Notes: generated from the sequence alone by a model not told the origin. DNA of 11,009 nt from Rhodospirillaceae bacterium (GCA_020629355.1 JAHDDM010000022.1:1-11009); one strand, 5' to 3'. Numbered from the stretch's first letter, positions 1 to 8,230 are shown. Numbers and translations: made by a program.

Positions 1-30
1 AAAGCGAATCATTCATATCATCCCTTTGAT

Positions 31-38
31 AAGAGGGG
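31..38 (+). promoter_or_regulatory. Ribosome binding site for the TTG-started surface-protein gene
   Basis: The purine run AAGAGGGG ends six bases before the TTG at 45, a normal spacing for a Shine-Dalgarno sequence. It supports a rare TTG start for the long reading frame. The GTG at 38-40 lies in another frame, and the protein read from the TTG has the conserved LE-R-x-L-FDA type N-terminus right at its beginning, which would be lost with a later start. No convincing -35/-10 pair can be defined in the 30 bases available upstream. Confidence 0.7.
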
Positions 39-44
39 TGTATT

Positions 45-3000
45 TTGTTAAATCAGTTGATTATTTCTCTTGAAAGAAGATTTTTATTTGATGCTTCTTC
101 GGTATCTATTGGTGTTGAAGCAATAGAAGAAAAATTTGCTATGCAGGCGGCAAGCCATCTCATTCAGGAAGGTGGTAATGATCCTGAACAGGATGGGTTT
201 GCCGTTGCCACTACCCAACTTCAGCAGGCTGCTGGTGAAGAATTTTTTGATCAATCCGATATTCTGCATCCTGAAAGAACAGCAGAGCTTTATGAGCGAG
301 TCGGAAAAATCCAGCAGGTGTTTGCGGAGGATTTTAATCATGATGGTGTGTCTGATATTATTTTCTCGGGTAGTCAGGGCTCGGTTGCGTATCTTTCCAA
401 CCGCGATAGCGGCCTGTACCAGCAGGTGGAAAGTTCAACCTTTGGGACTTTCGATGTAGGACAAACCTATGCTTTTGCTGATTTGAATGCTGATGGTTGG
501 CTGGATCGTGTCCATCTTGCCACGGATAATGGCAGACAGTCATTACAGTATGCAATCGGCGGGCAGGGCGGGGGTTTTCAACAGGTCTCAATGACAGACT
601 TGGGCGAAGTGCACACCTTGTTTCAAGAATTTAGCAGTGTGAATATTGTTGATCTTGATGGGGATAGCACGCTAGAGATTGTTGTCTCAGGCCGTTATAT
701 GGGCGCGGCGGATCAGCTCAGGATATTCAATGCCGAATTTAAGGAGCGTACCACAGAGGCGGTCTTTTCAAGTCTGCTCAAAACCTTTAATCAACAGTCA
801 TTTTTTGTTTCGGATATCGGGCAAACTACGATGAGTTTCGCTGATTTTGATCATGATGGCTCTCTTGATCTTTTGCGTAGTGGAGCGTCATGGGGGCATC
901 GCCTGTATCAGGATATTCTTGGTCATGCCACAGAAATCAATCTACGAAGCCTGTTCAAGGACGAGGTCTTTTCAGTGGATAGACCCGTTGCTGCAATTCC
1001 GTGGCGATTGAACGAGGGCGCTGGCGATGATTTACTGTTTTGGTATATCCCGAATAATGTGACCTCGCAAAATTCAGGAGAATTGCACGGTTTTGTCTGG
1101 AACGCCGAGGGAGAGCAGTATTCTGCCTTCAGTCCTGAGGTGCTGGAAGAGAGTAAAACAGAAAACACTGCTTCCAAAGTTACTGTTGAACCGCAAAATG
1201 CCGTGCCATATTTCTTGACGACATTGCCCCTTTTCTTGACCTATCACGTGTCTGCTGAGAATAATTTGCTGGATGAATTTACTGCTGAGGATGATGGTGC
1301 GTTGGTGTATAGCTTAGCGGAATCGAGCCAAGCTTATTTTGAGATTGACCAGACTGGCGCGTTGCGTGTGATCGATGCGGCTGTTCAGATTGGACAGACT
1401 TACGAGGCGGTTATTTATGCAAAAGATAGTTTTGGCGCGCAGGCAAGCCACACGGTTCAGGTATTGATCAAGCAGGGCAACCGTGCGCCAGTATTTGCGG
1501 CAGGCACATCATCCGAACAGGTGATTCTGGAGGGTAAGGATAGTGTTATCGTGGAAATTCAGGCGCATGACCCAGACGGAGATCCTATTGAATATAGCCT
1601 TTCAGGGCGGGATCATGGGCTTTTCAGTATTGATGAATATGGCCAATTGCGTTTTCAGAAGCCGCCAGATTACGAGCAGCCAGAGGACGATGATTATGAT
1701 AATCTTTATCTGCTGACGGTGCATGCCAGCGATGGTGAGGCTACAGTGCAGAAGGTCTTTCATGTTGCGGTGCAGGATCGTGCACCGATTGCACCCAAAG
1801 TCGTTTTTGATGATCAGGATGGGAATTTGTACAGTAACAGTCCAGAGGTTCAGGTTGTTGCCTTGGATCATACTCAGCCGTGGAGGTATCGTTTTAATGG
1901 TGCGCCAAATTGGTCTGCCACGCGCTATGGCAATGGGGTTGTGATTTTGCCAGAAGGCGTGCATCGAGATTTTTGGCTACAGAGTACAGATAGTTACGGT
2001 GAGATATCCGAGCAGCTTGTTTTTGCCCAGTTGACGATTGATTTGACTCCGCCGTCAGCACCAGGTTTGCAGCGCAATGCGTTTAATATGCATCAAGCGG
2101 TTTTGAGTGGTTCTGCCGAGGCGGGTTCTGAAGTGCATATTATTCTTGCTGGACAAGAAGCAGTAATAGTCCAAGTGGCTCAGAGCGGTTCTTGGTCTTG
2201 GCAAACGCCTTTTTTGCAGCAAGGCGATTATGACTTGCGTCTGAGCAGTGTTGATCAGGCAGGCAATATTTCGCTGTCGCACCAGAGCGCACTGGTCATT
2301 GATTTTGTTGCACCAGAGTTACGCTTGGATCCCGTCGCCGAGGATAATGTGATCAATGCAGTGGAAGCAGCACGTACACTCGTTTTCAGTGGACAGGGTG
2401 AAGCCGATGCGATTGTTCGGGTGCGTTTTGGAGATTTTCGTGCCGAGACCACGATTGGGCAGGGTGGACGGTGGCGAGTGTTGCTGCCTGCTGCACCGCT
2501 TGATGGTGTTTATCCGCTGGAAGTACAGGCGCAAGACCCGGCGGGTAATGTTACCGAGAAGCGTGTTGATATTCGCATTGATACGGTTGCGCCAAAAATC
2601 GCACAATCGAATACGGAGTTTTGGTCAAATGCACTACAGGATACCAGAGGCAAATCTGTCTTTGGTGCGTCATTGCTGATAGATCAACCAAGATACAGCA
2701 TTGTTGTGTCTGGTGTTGCAAGCGATAGTAGCCTGCATGGTTTCATGCTACGTTGGGGAAAATTCGAGCGATATATTGAGACGACTGCCTCATCGGTGGT
2801 GCTTTCTGTTCCGGCCACAAAAATTCCATTGGGCAAGTCGCCTATCTATCTGTATATCCGTGATGCGGCAGGGAATGTCTTGCTGTTGAATTCGGCTGAG
2901 ATGCTGGTTTTTCGCGCGCCTTATTTTGCAGAAGAAAGGCCAGTATCGCCACTGCCACAAGCAGAGCTTGCAGGGTTTCACGCCATGGACAGCAGCAGAC

Positions 3001-3128
3001 AGGAATTGCGCAACTTTTCGGCTGCAAAGATATACAGTGACGACTATGATCGGCTATATTGGGTGTTTTTGCAATCTTTGCTGAAACAACTGGCGGATTC
3101 TTGGAGTATTACGGGCTATAGAGAATGA
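45..3128 (+). CDS. Large putative surface/secreted protein with FG-GAP/VCBS, cadherin-like and Ig-like domains
   Basis: This 1027-residue protein is built like a bacterial adhesin. The N-terminus carries SLERRFLFDAS (residues 8-18), close to the LEPR-x-LL/LFDA motif found at the start of many large proteobacterial surface proteins. There is no classical signal peptide. Four calcium-loop FG-GAP/VCBS motifs follow, near residues 96-105 (DFNHDGVSD), 146-154 (DLNADGWLD), 203-211 (DLDGDSTLE) and 267-275 (DFDHDGSLD). A degenerate blade at about 318-365 suggests a beta-propeller. Cadherin-like domains occupy about 395-478 and 480-578; the second has DPDGD and the 'x-FSID-x-x-G-x-L' pattern. Ig-like (Big-type) domains follow at about 665-755 and 757-848, each with the 'D-x-AGN' turn, and possibly another at 850-957. 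The C-terminal 40 residues are polar then aromatic/hydrophobic, with no RTX repeats, sortase site or membrane anchor. The start is TTG with a good ribosome binding site. The stop overlaps the next gene (ATGA). Adhesion or polymer binding is inferred from domains; the ligand is unknown. Confidence 0.8.
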   Translation: MLNQLIISLERRFLFDASSVSIGVEAIEEKFAMQAASHLIQEGGNDPEQDGFAVATTQLQQAAGEEFFDQSDILHPERTAELYERVGKIQQVFAEDFNHDGVSDIIFSGSQGSVAYLSNRDSGLYQQVESSTFGTFDVGQTYAFADLNADGWLDRVHLATDNGRQSLQYAIGGQGGGFQQVSMTDLGEVHTLFQEFSSVNIVDLDGDSTLEIVVSGRYMGAADQLRIFNAEFKERTTEAVFSSLLKTFNQQSFFVSDIGQTTMSFADFDHDGSLDLLRSGASWGHRLYQDILGHATEINLRSLFKDEVFSVDRPVAAIPWRLNEGAGDDLLFWYIPNNVTSQNSGELHGFVWNAEGEQYSAFSPEVLEESKTENTASKVTVEPQNAVPYFLTTLPLFLTYHVSAENNLLDEFTAEDDGALVYSLAESSQAYFEIDQTGALRVIDAAVQIGQTYEAVIYAKDSFGAQASHTVQVLIKQGNRAPVFAAGTSSEQVILEGKDSVIVEIQAHDPDGDPIEYSLSGRDHGLFSIDEYGQLRFQKPPDYEQPEDDDYDNLYLLTVHASDGEATVQKVFHVAVQDRAPIAPKVVFDDQDGNLYSNSPEVQVVALDHTQPWRYRFNGAPNWSATRYGNGVVILPEGVHRDFWLQSTDSYGEISEQLVFAQLTIDLTPPSAPGLQRNAFNMHQAVLSGSAEAGSEVHIILAGQEAVIVQVAQSGSWSWQTPFLQQGDYDLRLSSVDQAGNISLSHQSALVIDFVAPELRLDPVAEDNVINAVEAARTLVFSGQGEADAIVRVRFGDFRAETTIGQGGRWRVLLPAAPLDGVYPLEVQAQDPAGNVTEKRVDIRIDTVAPKIAQSNTEFWSNALQDTRGKSVFGASLLIDQPRYSIVVSGVASDSSLHGFMLRWGKFERYIETTASSVVLSVPATKIPLGKSPIYLYIRDAAGNVLLLNSAEMLVFRAPYFAEERPVSPLPQAELAGFHAMDSSRQELRNFSAAKIYSDDYDRLYWVFLQSLLKQLADSWSITGYRE

Positions 3129-4057
3129 CGGTTGAGACAAAAACAGTGCATGCAACAATGACTCCGTTTGAATGGCTGCTTTTGCTGTTGTTGTCCTTGT
3201 TGTGGGGTGGATCGTATTTCTTTGTTGGTGTTGCCGTCGAGGAACTGCCGACCATGACCATTGTTTTCGCACGGGTGAGCATTGGTGCGGCAGTATTGCT
3301 GCTCTGTCTGAAGTCTTTAGGGATACAGATGCCGTGGACGCGCAAGGCTTGGCAGCTGTTTTTTATTATGGGTTTTCTGAATAATGCCGTGCCGTTCAGC
3401 TTGATTGTTTGGGGACAAAGTCACCTTGCCTCTGGTGTTGCGGCGATTATCAACTCTTCAACACCACTATTTACGATTCTGGTAGCACATTATCTCACTC
3501 AAGATGAGCGGATAACCAAGGCCAAATTTTTTAGTGTGCTGGTGGGGTTCTTTGGCGTGATGGTTTTAATCGGTGTGGATTCACTGGTCATGCTGGATGG
3601 TGGGTTTTGGGCTTCTATGGCCTGTATCGGCGCGGCAGTCTCTTATGCCTTTGCGGGCGTTTTCGGCCGCAGGTTTGCACGTGAAGGTATTGCACCGATG
3701 GCAACAGCCACGGGACAGGTCTGTGCCTCAAGCTGTATGCTGTTTGTGATTATGATGCTGCTGGACGCGCCGTGGACACTTGCTTTGCCAAGCTTACCTG
3801 TTTTTGCGGCTCTTGTGGGTATCGGGGTATTATCCACGGCTTTGGCCTATACTGTGTTTTTTCGGATACTCGCAACCGCAGGGGCGACAAATTTACTGCT
3901 GGTGACGTTCCTTTTGCCAGTCAATGCGATAATATTAGGGGTGGCTTTTTTAAGCGAGGCTTTGCTGTTACGGCATATTATGGGTATGTTGCTGATCGGT
4001 GTAAGCCTATTGATCATTGATGGGCGTGTGTTCAAATTTTTTACAGGAAGTAAGTAG
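3125..4057 (+). CDS. EamA/DMT-superfamily transporter (probable metabolite exporter)
   Basis: This 310-residue inner-membrane protein has about ten hydrophobic segments forming two EamA repeats, at roughly residues 15-150 and 160-298. Family signatures visible are SLLWGGSYF (24-32) in the first helix, ASGVAAIINSSTPLFT (102-117) ending repeat one, and STALAYTVFFRILATAGAT (237-255) with the following LLPV in repeat two. Length matches the 10-TM drug/metabolite exporter group (RhaT/YedA-like). Members usually export amino acids or related small molecules; the substrate cannot be read from the sequence. The ATG overlaps the stop of the upstream surface-protein gene as ATGA, so translation is probably coupled; only a weak purine stretch (TAGAGA) precedes it. 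The Rieske oxygenase start follows its stop with no gap. Its place next to an oxygenase suggests export of that enzyme's product, which is inference. Confidence 0.9.
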   Translation: MTVETKTVHATMTPFEWLLLLLLSLLWGGSYFFVGVAVEELPTMTIVFARVSIGAAVLLLCLKSLGIQMPWTRKAWQLFFIMGFLNNAVPFSLIVWGQSHLASGVAAIINSSTPLFTILVAHYLTQDERITKAKFFSVLVGFFGVMVLIGVDSLVMLDGGFWASMACIGAAVSYAFAGVFGRRFAREGIAPMATATGQVCASSCMLFVIMMLLDAPWTLALPSLPVFAALVGIGVLSTALAYTVFFRILATAGATNLLLVTFLLPVNAIILGVAFLSEALLLRHIMGMLLIGVSLLIIDGRVFKFFTGSK

Positions 4058-5200
4058 GTGTCCATACAAGAATTATTATCGCGTCTTCACGAGAATGCTT
4101 CTGTGCCGTTAGCGCAAGCGCGGGGTGCTGATCCCCGTATCTATTGTAGCCCCGAGATAGCAGAGATGGAACAGGCGCGTATTTTTCGCCGTGATTGGGT
4201 GTGTCCTGGTCTTGCCGCAGAAATTTCGGATATTGGCGACTATATGACCTTTAGTATTGCTGGTGATCCGGTATTTTGTATTCGAGACCGCTCTGGTGCT
4301 ATCAGAACCTATTCTAATATCTGCCAGCATCGGATGATGCAATTATTGCAAGGCGAGGGAAGGGTCTCGCGGATTGTCTGTCCGTATCATGCCTGGTCTT
4401 ATGATCTTGACGGGCGGTTGGCAGGGGCGCCTTATATGGAGGCTTCAGAGGGCTTTAACAGGGACGATATTTGTCTGCCAGAGATTCGTACCGAAGTCTG
4501 TCAAGGCTGGATTTACGTTACGTTGAATCCAGATGCTGAACCCATCCATAGGCTTCTTGAACCGTTAAGTACGGTGGTCTCGCGCTATGGCATGGAACAC
4601 TATGTGCCCGTCTTGAAAGAAGAGCATATCTGGCAGACGAACTGGAAGCTGTTGTGCGAAAATTTCATGGAAAGCTACCACCTGCCTGTGGCGCATAAAG
4701 CCACAGTTGGGGCATGGTTGGAATTGGATGATTCGGGTTTTCCGCCAGAGGTCTATCAGGATTTTACCTATCAGACCTTTACGAAGTCCAAAGACGCGAC
4801 TTATGGCGTGGCGCATCCGAACAATACACGCCTTGATGGGAAATGGCGGCAGACTTCGGTGATGCCAAGCGTTTTTCCCAGTCACATGTATGTGTTGGCA
4901 CCGGATCATCTGTGGTATTTAACTTTGCGCCCGCGCGGGATTGGCGAAGTAGATGTGCGTTTTGGTGTGGCGATTGCCCCTGAAGTCGATGCTGCCCTAA
5001 GCGATCCTGCCGAGCGCAAGGTTTGGCTAAAGGAACTTGTGAAATTCTTTGAACATGTCAATAATGAAGACCGCTTTGTCGTAGAGGGCATTTTTGCAGG
5101 GGCGCAATCGTCTTTATCGCGCTCTGGTCCTTTAAGCTGGCTTGAGCGTGAGATTCACGATTTTCAGAAATATCTCGCTCGTCGTTTAAGGAGTGATTAA
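4058..5200 (+). CDS. Rieske non-heme iron oxygenase, alpha (catalytic) subunit
   Basis: This 380-residue protein is a ring-hydroxylating-type oxygenase large subunit. The N-terminal Rieske domain (about 45-155) has the two half-motifs C89-x-H91 and C108-x-x-H111, which bind a [2Fe-2S] cluster. The C-terminal catalytic domain has NWKLLCENFMESYHLPVAH (195-213), with H208 and H213 as two mononuclear-iron ligands. D338 in NNED is the likely third ligand, followed by the family-typical 'EGIFAGAQSSL-x-x-GPLS-x-x-E' stretch. All key residues appear intact. The family includes aromatic dioxygenases and the carnitine/choline-type monooxygenases; the ENF-x-E-x-YH-x-x-x-AH pattern resembles the latter group, but substrate cannot be assigned. 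No reductase, ferredoxin or beta subunit lies in the window, so electrons must come from elsewhere. Start is GTG directly after the exporter's TAG, with AGGAAG seven bases upstream, inside the exporter's last codons. Confidence 0.93.
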   Translation: MSIQELLSRLHENASVPLAQARGADPRIYCSPEIAEMEQARIFRRDWVCPGLAAEISDIGDYMTFSIAGDPVFCIRDRSGAIRTYSNICQHRMMQLLQGEGRVSRIVCPYHAWSYDLDGRLAGAPYMEASEGFNRDDICLPEIRTEVCQGWIYVTLNPDAEPIHRLLEPLSTVVSRYGMEHYVPVLKEEHIWQTNWKLLCENFMESYHLPVAHKATVGAWLELDDSGFPPEVYQDFTYQTFTKSKDATYGVAHPNNTRLDGKWRQTSVMPSVFPSHMYVLAPDHLWYLTLRPRGIGEVDVRFGVAIAPEVDAALSDPAERKVWLKELVKFFEHVNNEDRFVVEGIFAGAQSSLSRSGPLSWLEREIHDFQKYLARRLRSD

Positions 5201-5809
5201 ATGATACCGCTTTTCAGGTCTCTATGTTCTGTTTTTCTGGCCAGTCTCTTTCTGGTTTTCCCAATAGGCAGCTTGCACGCCTGTGCAATGGATGCTCAGG
5301 AATATTACGCAGGTCGGGCTTTATTTTTTGTCGAAGGCAATGATTTACATATCAGCGGGACATTGAATACCTATAGTGGTCTGGAGTTTGAGGAAATCTA
5401 TGCAGCCTATCCACAAATCAACCGTTTGGTGCTTGGGACGATTGGAGGCTCGATTGATGATGATTTTACGCTTGAATTTGGTTATCGTATTCGTGAGTTG
5501 GGTTTGGCGACACATTTAACCTCTAGCAGCGAAATTTATTCTGGCGGGGTGGATGTTTTTATTTCTGGCAGTCAGCGCACCATGGAACAGGGCGCAATTA
5601 TTGGGGTGCACGCTTGGTCAGAGGAGGAGGGTGCTGAAGCAGCGGATTTCGCAAAGGATGATGTTGTGCATGATATGTACATTGCCCATGCAGTGGATAT
5701 GCTAGGCAGAGAAGACTTTTATTGGTTTACTATTGATTCCGCACCAGCCGAGGGTATGCACAATATGACCGCAGCAGAGATTGCGCATTTTGGGCTGTTG
5801 ACGGAGTAG
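5201..5809 (+). CDS. Exported ClpP-fold protein resembling COG3904 (putative periplasmic serine hydrolase)
   Basis: This is a 202-residue protein with an N-terminal signal sequence: R6, a hydrophobic core at about 8-22, then ACA at 27-29 as a signal peptidase I site. C28 within LHAC could alternatively be an imperfect lipobox. The mature part resembles the ClpP/crotonase-like COG3904 proteins. It has a beta-strand then G-G loop (LGTIGGSIDD, 78-87, equivalent to the 'NSPGG' loop), a helix, and a strand (GLATHL). SGGVDVFISGSQR (114-126) stands where family members have SAC-x-x-x-F-x-x-G-x-x-R, and IGVHAW (134-139) follows. S114 and H137 are 23 residues apart, the spacing I expect for the Ser-His pair of this family. 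The oxyanion-side residues (GG rather than AC) are unusual, so activity is uncertain. ATG start follows the oxygenase stop with no gap; AAGGAG lies inside the preceding coding end. Its role between an oxygenase and a transporter is unknown. Confidence 0.65.
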   Translation: MIPLFRSLCSVFLASLFLVFPIGSLHACAMDAQEYYAGRALFFVEGNDLHISGTLNTYSGLEFEEIYAAYPQINRLVLGTIGGSIDDDFTLEFGYRIRELGLATHLTSSSEIYSGGVDVFISGSQRTMEQGAIIGVHAWSEEEGAEAADFAKDDVVHDMYIAHAVDMLGREDFYWFTIDSAPAEGMHNMTAAEIAHFGLLTE

Positions 5810-5814
5810 CAAAA

Positions 5815-7050
5815 ATGCCAAAACTGCATAAATCCCTCAGTACCTTTAGCGGTACCGCATTGATGATGAATATTGTCGTGGGCGCGGGTTTGCTATCCTT
5901 GCCTGGTCTGAGTGTTGCGGCGGTTGGGGATCATGCCCTGTGGTCTTGGGTGGTCTGTGCGGTGCTGGCTTTGCCTTTGTTGGCGACTTTTATCATCATG
6001 GGGAAACGCTATCCCAATGCAGGTGGTGTGGCACATTTCGCGGCTCAAGCATTTGGGCCTTATGCCTATGCCACCACGTCCATGATGTTTTTGGGTGCGG
6101 TGACGCTTGGTTTGCCTGCTGTTGCATTAAGCGGTGGATATTATGCCGTCGAGCTGTTTTCTGGACATCCAGCAGCATACGCGGCAGGTTTGATTTTTTT
6201 CGCCACTATTGCGCATCTGTTTCGTGCTGAAATTGTTTCAAAAATATCCACAGCTGTGGCCTCAGGAATTGTTCTGGTTTTGTTGGGTTTTATTGCGGTT
6301 GGCTTAAATGCTGTACCATGGGAAAACACATTGCCCATTGCTGGAATACAGGAGATAGATTTTATTCTTACTTTATCGCCATTTATGATGATTTTCTTTG
6401 CTTTCACGGGATGGGAGGTTGCGGCTGGCAGTGCTGAGGAATTTCGTAACCCAAAACGCGATTTTCCCCGTGCGATGATTTTATCCTATGTTGCCGTGTG
6501 TGTTTTGTACTTTGCGACCGTCTTTATTGTGCAAACTTCTGGTGTTGGGGATAATCCAGCTTCTGCCTTTGCGGCTATTGCGCGTAAAGCCGTAGGGGCT
6601 TGGGGTGGTGTTTTGGTGGCATTGCTGGCCTGTTTGATGATTCTGGCGAATCTCATCGGGGCGATATGGGCGGTTTCGCGTCTGGTCTATGCCCTAAGCC
6701 GTGAAGGGTATCTGCCCATAAAATTGAAGATCAGTAGCACGGGAACGCCCCTTTCATCGGTGTTGATTGTCGGTGGTGGATTATCATTTATGCTGATATT
6801 TCAGGCAATTGGTTGGATCAATATCAGTTTTATGATGGGGCTTGCAGGACAAAACTTTCTGTTGATGTTCGGGATTGCAGCGGCAGCAATGTTTACTTTG
6901 GCGCAACAGGCTTCGGATCGTCTGATTGCGGGGGCGGCTTTTGTATTGGTTATTGTGCTGGTGATCCTTGAAGGGCAATTATTGCTGTATCCTGCCGCAT
7001 TGATTGTTTTGGGTATCGGGATAGCAAAAATTAGAAGTCAACAGCAATAA
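5815..7050 (+). CDS. APC-superfamily amino-acid transporter, YjeH-like
   Basis: This is a 411-residue inner-membrane protein with about 11-12 hydrophobic segments. Helix 1 carries the substrate-binding break NIVVGAGLLSLPG (19-31). Further signatures are RYPNAGGVAHFAAQAFG (65-81), close to the 'YPSAGGVAHF...AFG' segment I recall from Escherichia coli YjeH, and FFAFTGWEVAAGSAEEFRNP (194-213) with the unwound helix 6 and the following PKRDFPRA. SREGYLP (295-301) is the usual APC loop after helix 8. YjeH exports methionine and branched-chain amino acids, so an export role for an amino-acid-like compound is plausible, but uptake cannot be excluded. The ATG lies five bases after the preceding stop, with GGAG overlapping the end of that gene. 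This appears to be the last gene of the plus-strand operon; its final 20 bases overlap the end of the convergent aminotransferase gene. Confidence 0.88.
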   Translation: MPKLHKSLSTFSGTALMMNIVVGAGLLSLPGLSVAAVGDHALWSWVVCAVLALPLLATFIIMGKRYPNAGGVAHFAAQAFGPYAYATTSMMFLGAVTLGLPAVALSGGYYAVELFSGHPAAYAAGLIFFATIAHLFRAEIVSKISTAVASGIVLVLLGFIAVGLNAVPWENTLPIAGIQEIDFILTLSPFMMIFFAFTGWEVAAGSAEEFRNPKRDFPRAMILSYVAVCVLYFATVFIVQTSGVGDNPASAFAAIARKAVGAWGGVLVALLACLMILANLIGAIWAVSRLVYALSREGYLPIKLKISSTGTPLSSVLIVGGGLSFMLIFQAIGWINISFMMGLAGQNFLLMFGIAAAAMFTLAQQASDRLIAGAAFVLVIVLVILEGQLLLYPAALIVLGIGIAKIRSQQQ

Positions 7051-8209
7051 GACAAAGACTTTCGGCGATGGTTGTGCAGTCTGTGACACTGAACGTGAGC
7101 GGGATACGCATATCAAAGGTGCGGTGCAATATCTGTTGTGTTTCGGGCAGTTCGGGTAGGTTGTCGAAATATTGCCAGCTATCGTAGCGACTGGTGAAGC
7201 CATGCGGAGTGGTTGCGCCAAACCATTTCAGTTCAATTCCCGCCTTACTGCACGATAACAGAAACTCTTGCGCCTGTTCTGTATCCAGCTCAAGCTGGAA
7301 CTGGATTGATGAGCCGACATATTCTTCTGCATTCGGGCGCGGTGGGATGGTGATTTTGCTGGATTTCTGCAATCCTTCAAGAAGTGTATCGTAGCGTATG
7401 TTCCAAGCGCGGATATTGTCTTCCAGTTCATCCAGTTGTGGCAGCAGAATCGCGGCGCGGAGATTATCCATTCGCGCAGAAAGGTTGGGTGTCTTCAGCT
7501 TGATCGCCTCGAAGGCTGCTGCTGGTGGTATCGTGCCGTGGCGTTCGTACAGCATATATGACCCAGACATGATAATGGCTTGAGCCGCGATACTGTCGTC
7601 ATTGGTGGTGAGTAGACCACCTTCACCAGAATTGATGTGTTTATAGGTCTGGCAAGAAAAACAGGCGACTTTGCCGAAATTTCCAGAACGAATGCCATTC
7701 CATTTTGCGCCCATGGTGTGGGCGCAATCTTCGATTAAGGTAATCTCGTAATCGGTGCAAATCTGTACAATGGCATCCATATCGGCGCTATGACCGCGCA
7801 TGTGCGACAGCAAAAGAAACCGTGCCTGTGATGTTTCGGCCTTGTGTTTCAGGTCATCAAGGTTGATGCGCCAGTTTTCGGCTATTTCAACAAAGACGGG
7901 AATGCCGCCCACAGCGTGTATCGCACCAGGTACGGGGGCGAGGGTATAGGCATTGGCAAGGATTTTATCGCCTGTTTGTACCCCAGCAGCGCGGAGGGCA
8001 ATTTGAATGGCTTGGCCACCAGAACTTACAGCGACACAATACCGTGCCTCTTGATAGCGCGCATAGGCGGCCTCAAGAGTGGCGACAGGGCTGGTCTCGT
8101 TGCCTAGTGTGTTATAGCGATGCAGACGGCCGCTCTGGAGTATTTCCAGCGCGGCCTTTTGCGCGACTTGCGGAATCGGGCACTGTTGCGTGAAGGGCTT
8201 GGTAAACAT
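7031..8209 (-). CDS. DegT/DnrJ/EryC1/StrS-type PLP-dependent aminotransferase
   Basis: This 392-residue protein has the fold-type I aminotransferase pattern of the DegT family over its whole length. It shows a GRLHRYN N-terminal segment (28-33), SSGGQAIQIALRAAGV (62-77) in the cofactor phosphate region, LIEDCAHTMGA (158-168) with D161 expected to contact the pyridine nitrogen, and SCQTYKHINSGEGG (185-198) with K190 as the PLP Schiff-base lysine. Family members act on keto-sugars, cyclitols or related ketones to make amino groups; the substrate here is not known. The stretches SHMRGHSADMD (135-145) and ELKWFGATTP (326-335) look distinctive and could mark a subfamily. An in-frame TAG lies four codons before the ATG, so no longer start exists. 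An AGAGG touches the ATG with no spacer, a poor ribosome binding site. The tail tube gene ends 21 bases upstream; the gene converges on the APC transporter. Confidence 0.9.
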   Translation of the reverse strand: MFTKPFTQQCPIPQVAQKAALEILQSGRLHRYNTLGNETSPVATLEAAYARYQEARYCVAVSSGGQAIQIALRAAGVQTGDKILANAYTLAPVPGAIHAVGGIPVFVEIAENWRINLDDLKHKAETSQARFLLLSHMRGHSADMDAIVQICTDYEITLIEDCAHTMGAKWNGIRSGNFGKVACFSCQTYKHINSGEGGLLTTNDDSIAAQAIIMSGSYMLYERHGTIPPAAAFEAIKLKTPNLSARMDNLRAAILLPQLDELEDNIRAWNIRYDTLLEGLQKSSKITIPPRPNAEEYVGSSIQFQLELDTEQAQEFLLSCSKAGIELKWFGATTPHGFTSRYDSWQYFDNLPELPETQQILHRTFDMRIPLTFSVTDCTTIAESLCLIAVDF

Positions 8210-8230
8210 CCTCTGAATCTAGCGAAGTTT

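Noticed and set aside
1..44. Promoter for the plus-strand operon
   Set aside because: AT-rich hexamers are present, but no -35/-10 pair with correct spacing can be defined in this short end, and the true upstream region is not visible.
1602..1964. Minus-strand open frame of 120 codons inside the surface-protein gene
   Set aside because: It lies wholly inside a well supported cadherin/Ig-domain frame and shows an antisense-like composition with runs of Ile and Arg.
4058..5200. Complete multi-component dioxygenase system
   Set aside because: Only the alpha subunit is present; no beta subunit, ferredoxin or reductase gene occurs in the window.
8210..8230. Attachment site or terminator at the phage/aminotransferase junction
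   Set aside because: The 21 bases contain no convincing hairpin or internal repeat, and the matching copy of any direct repeat would lie outside the window, so it cannot be supported.
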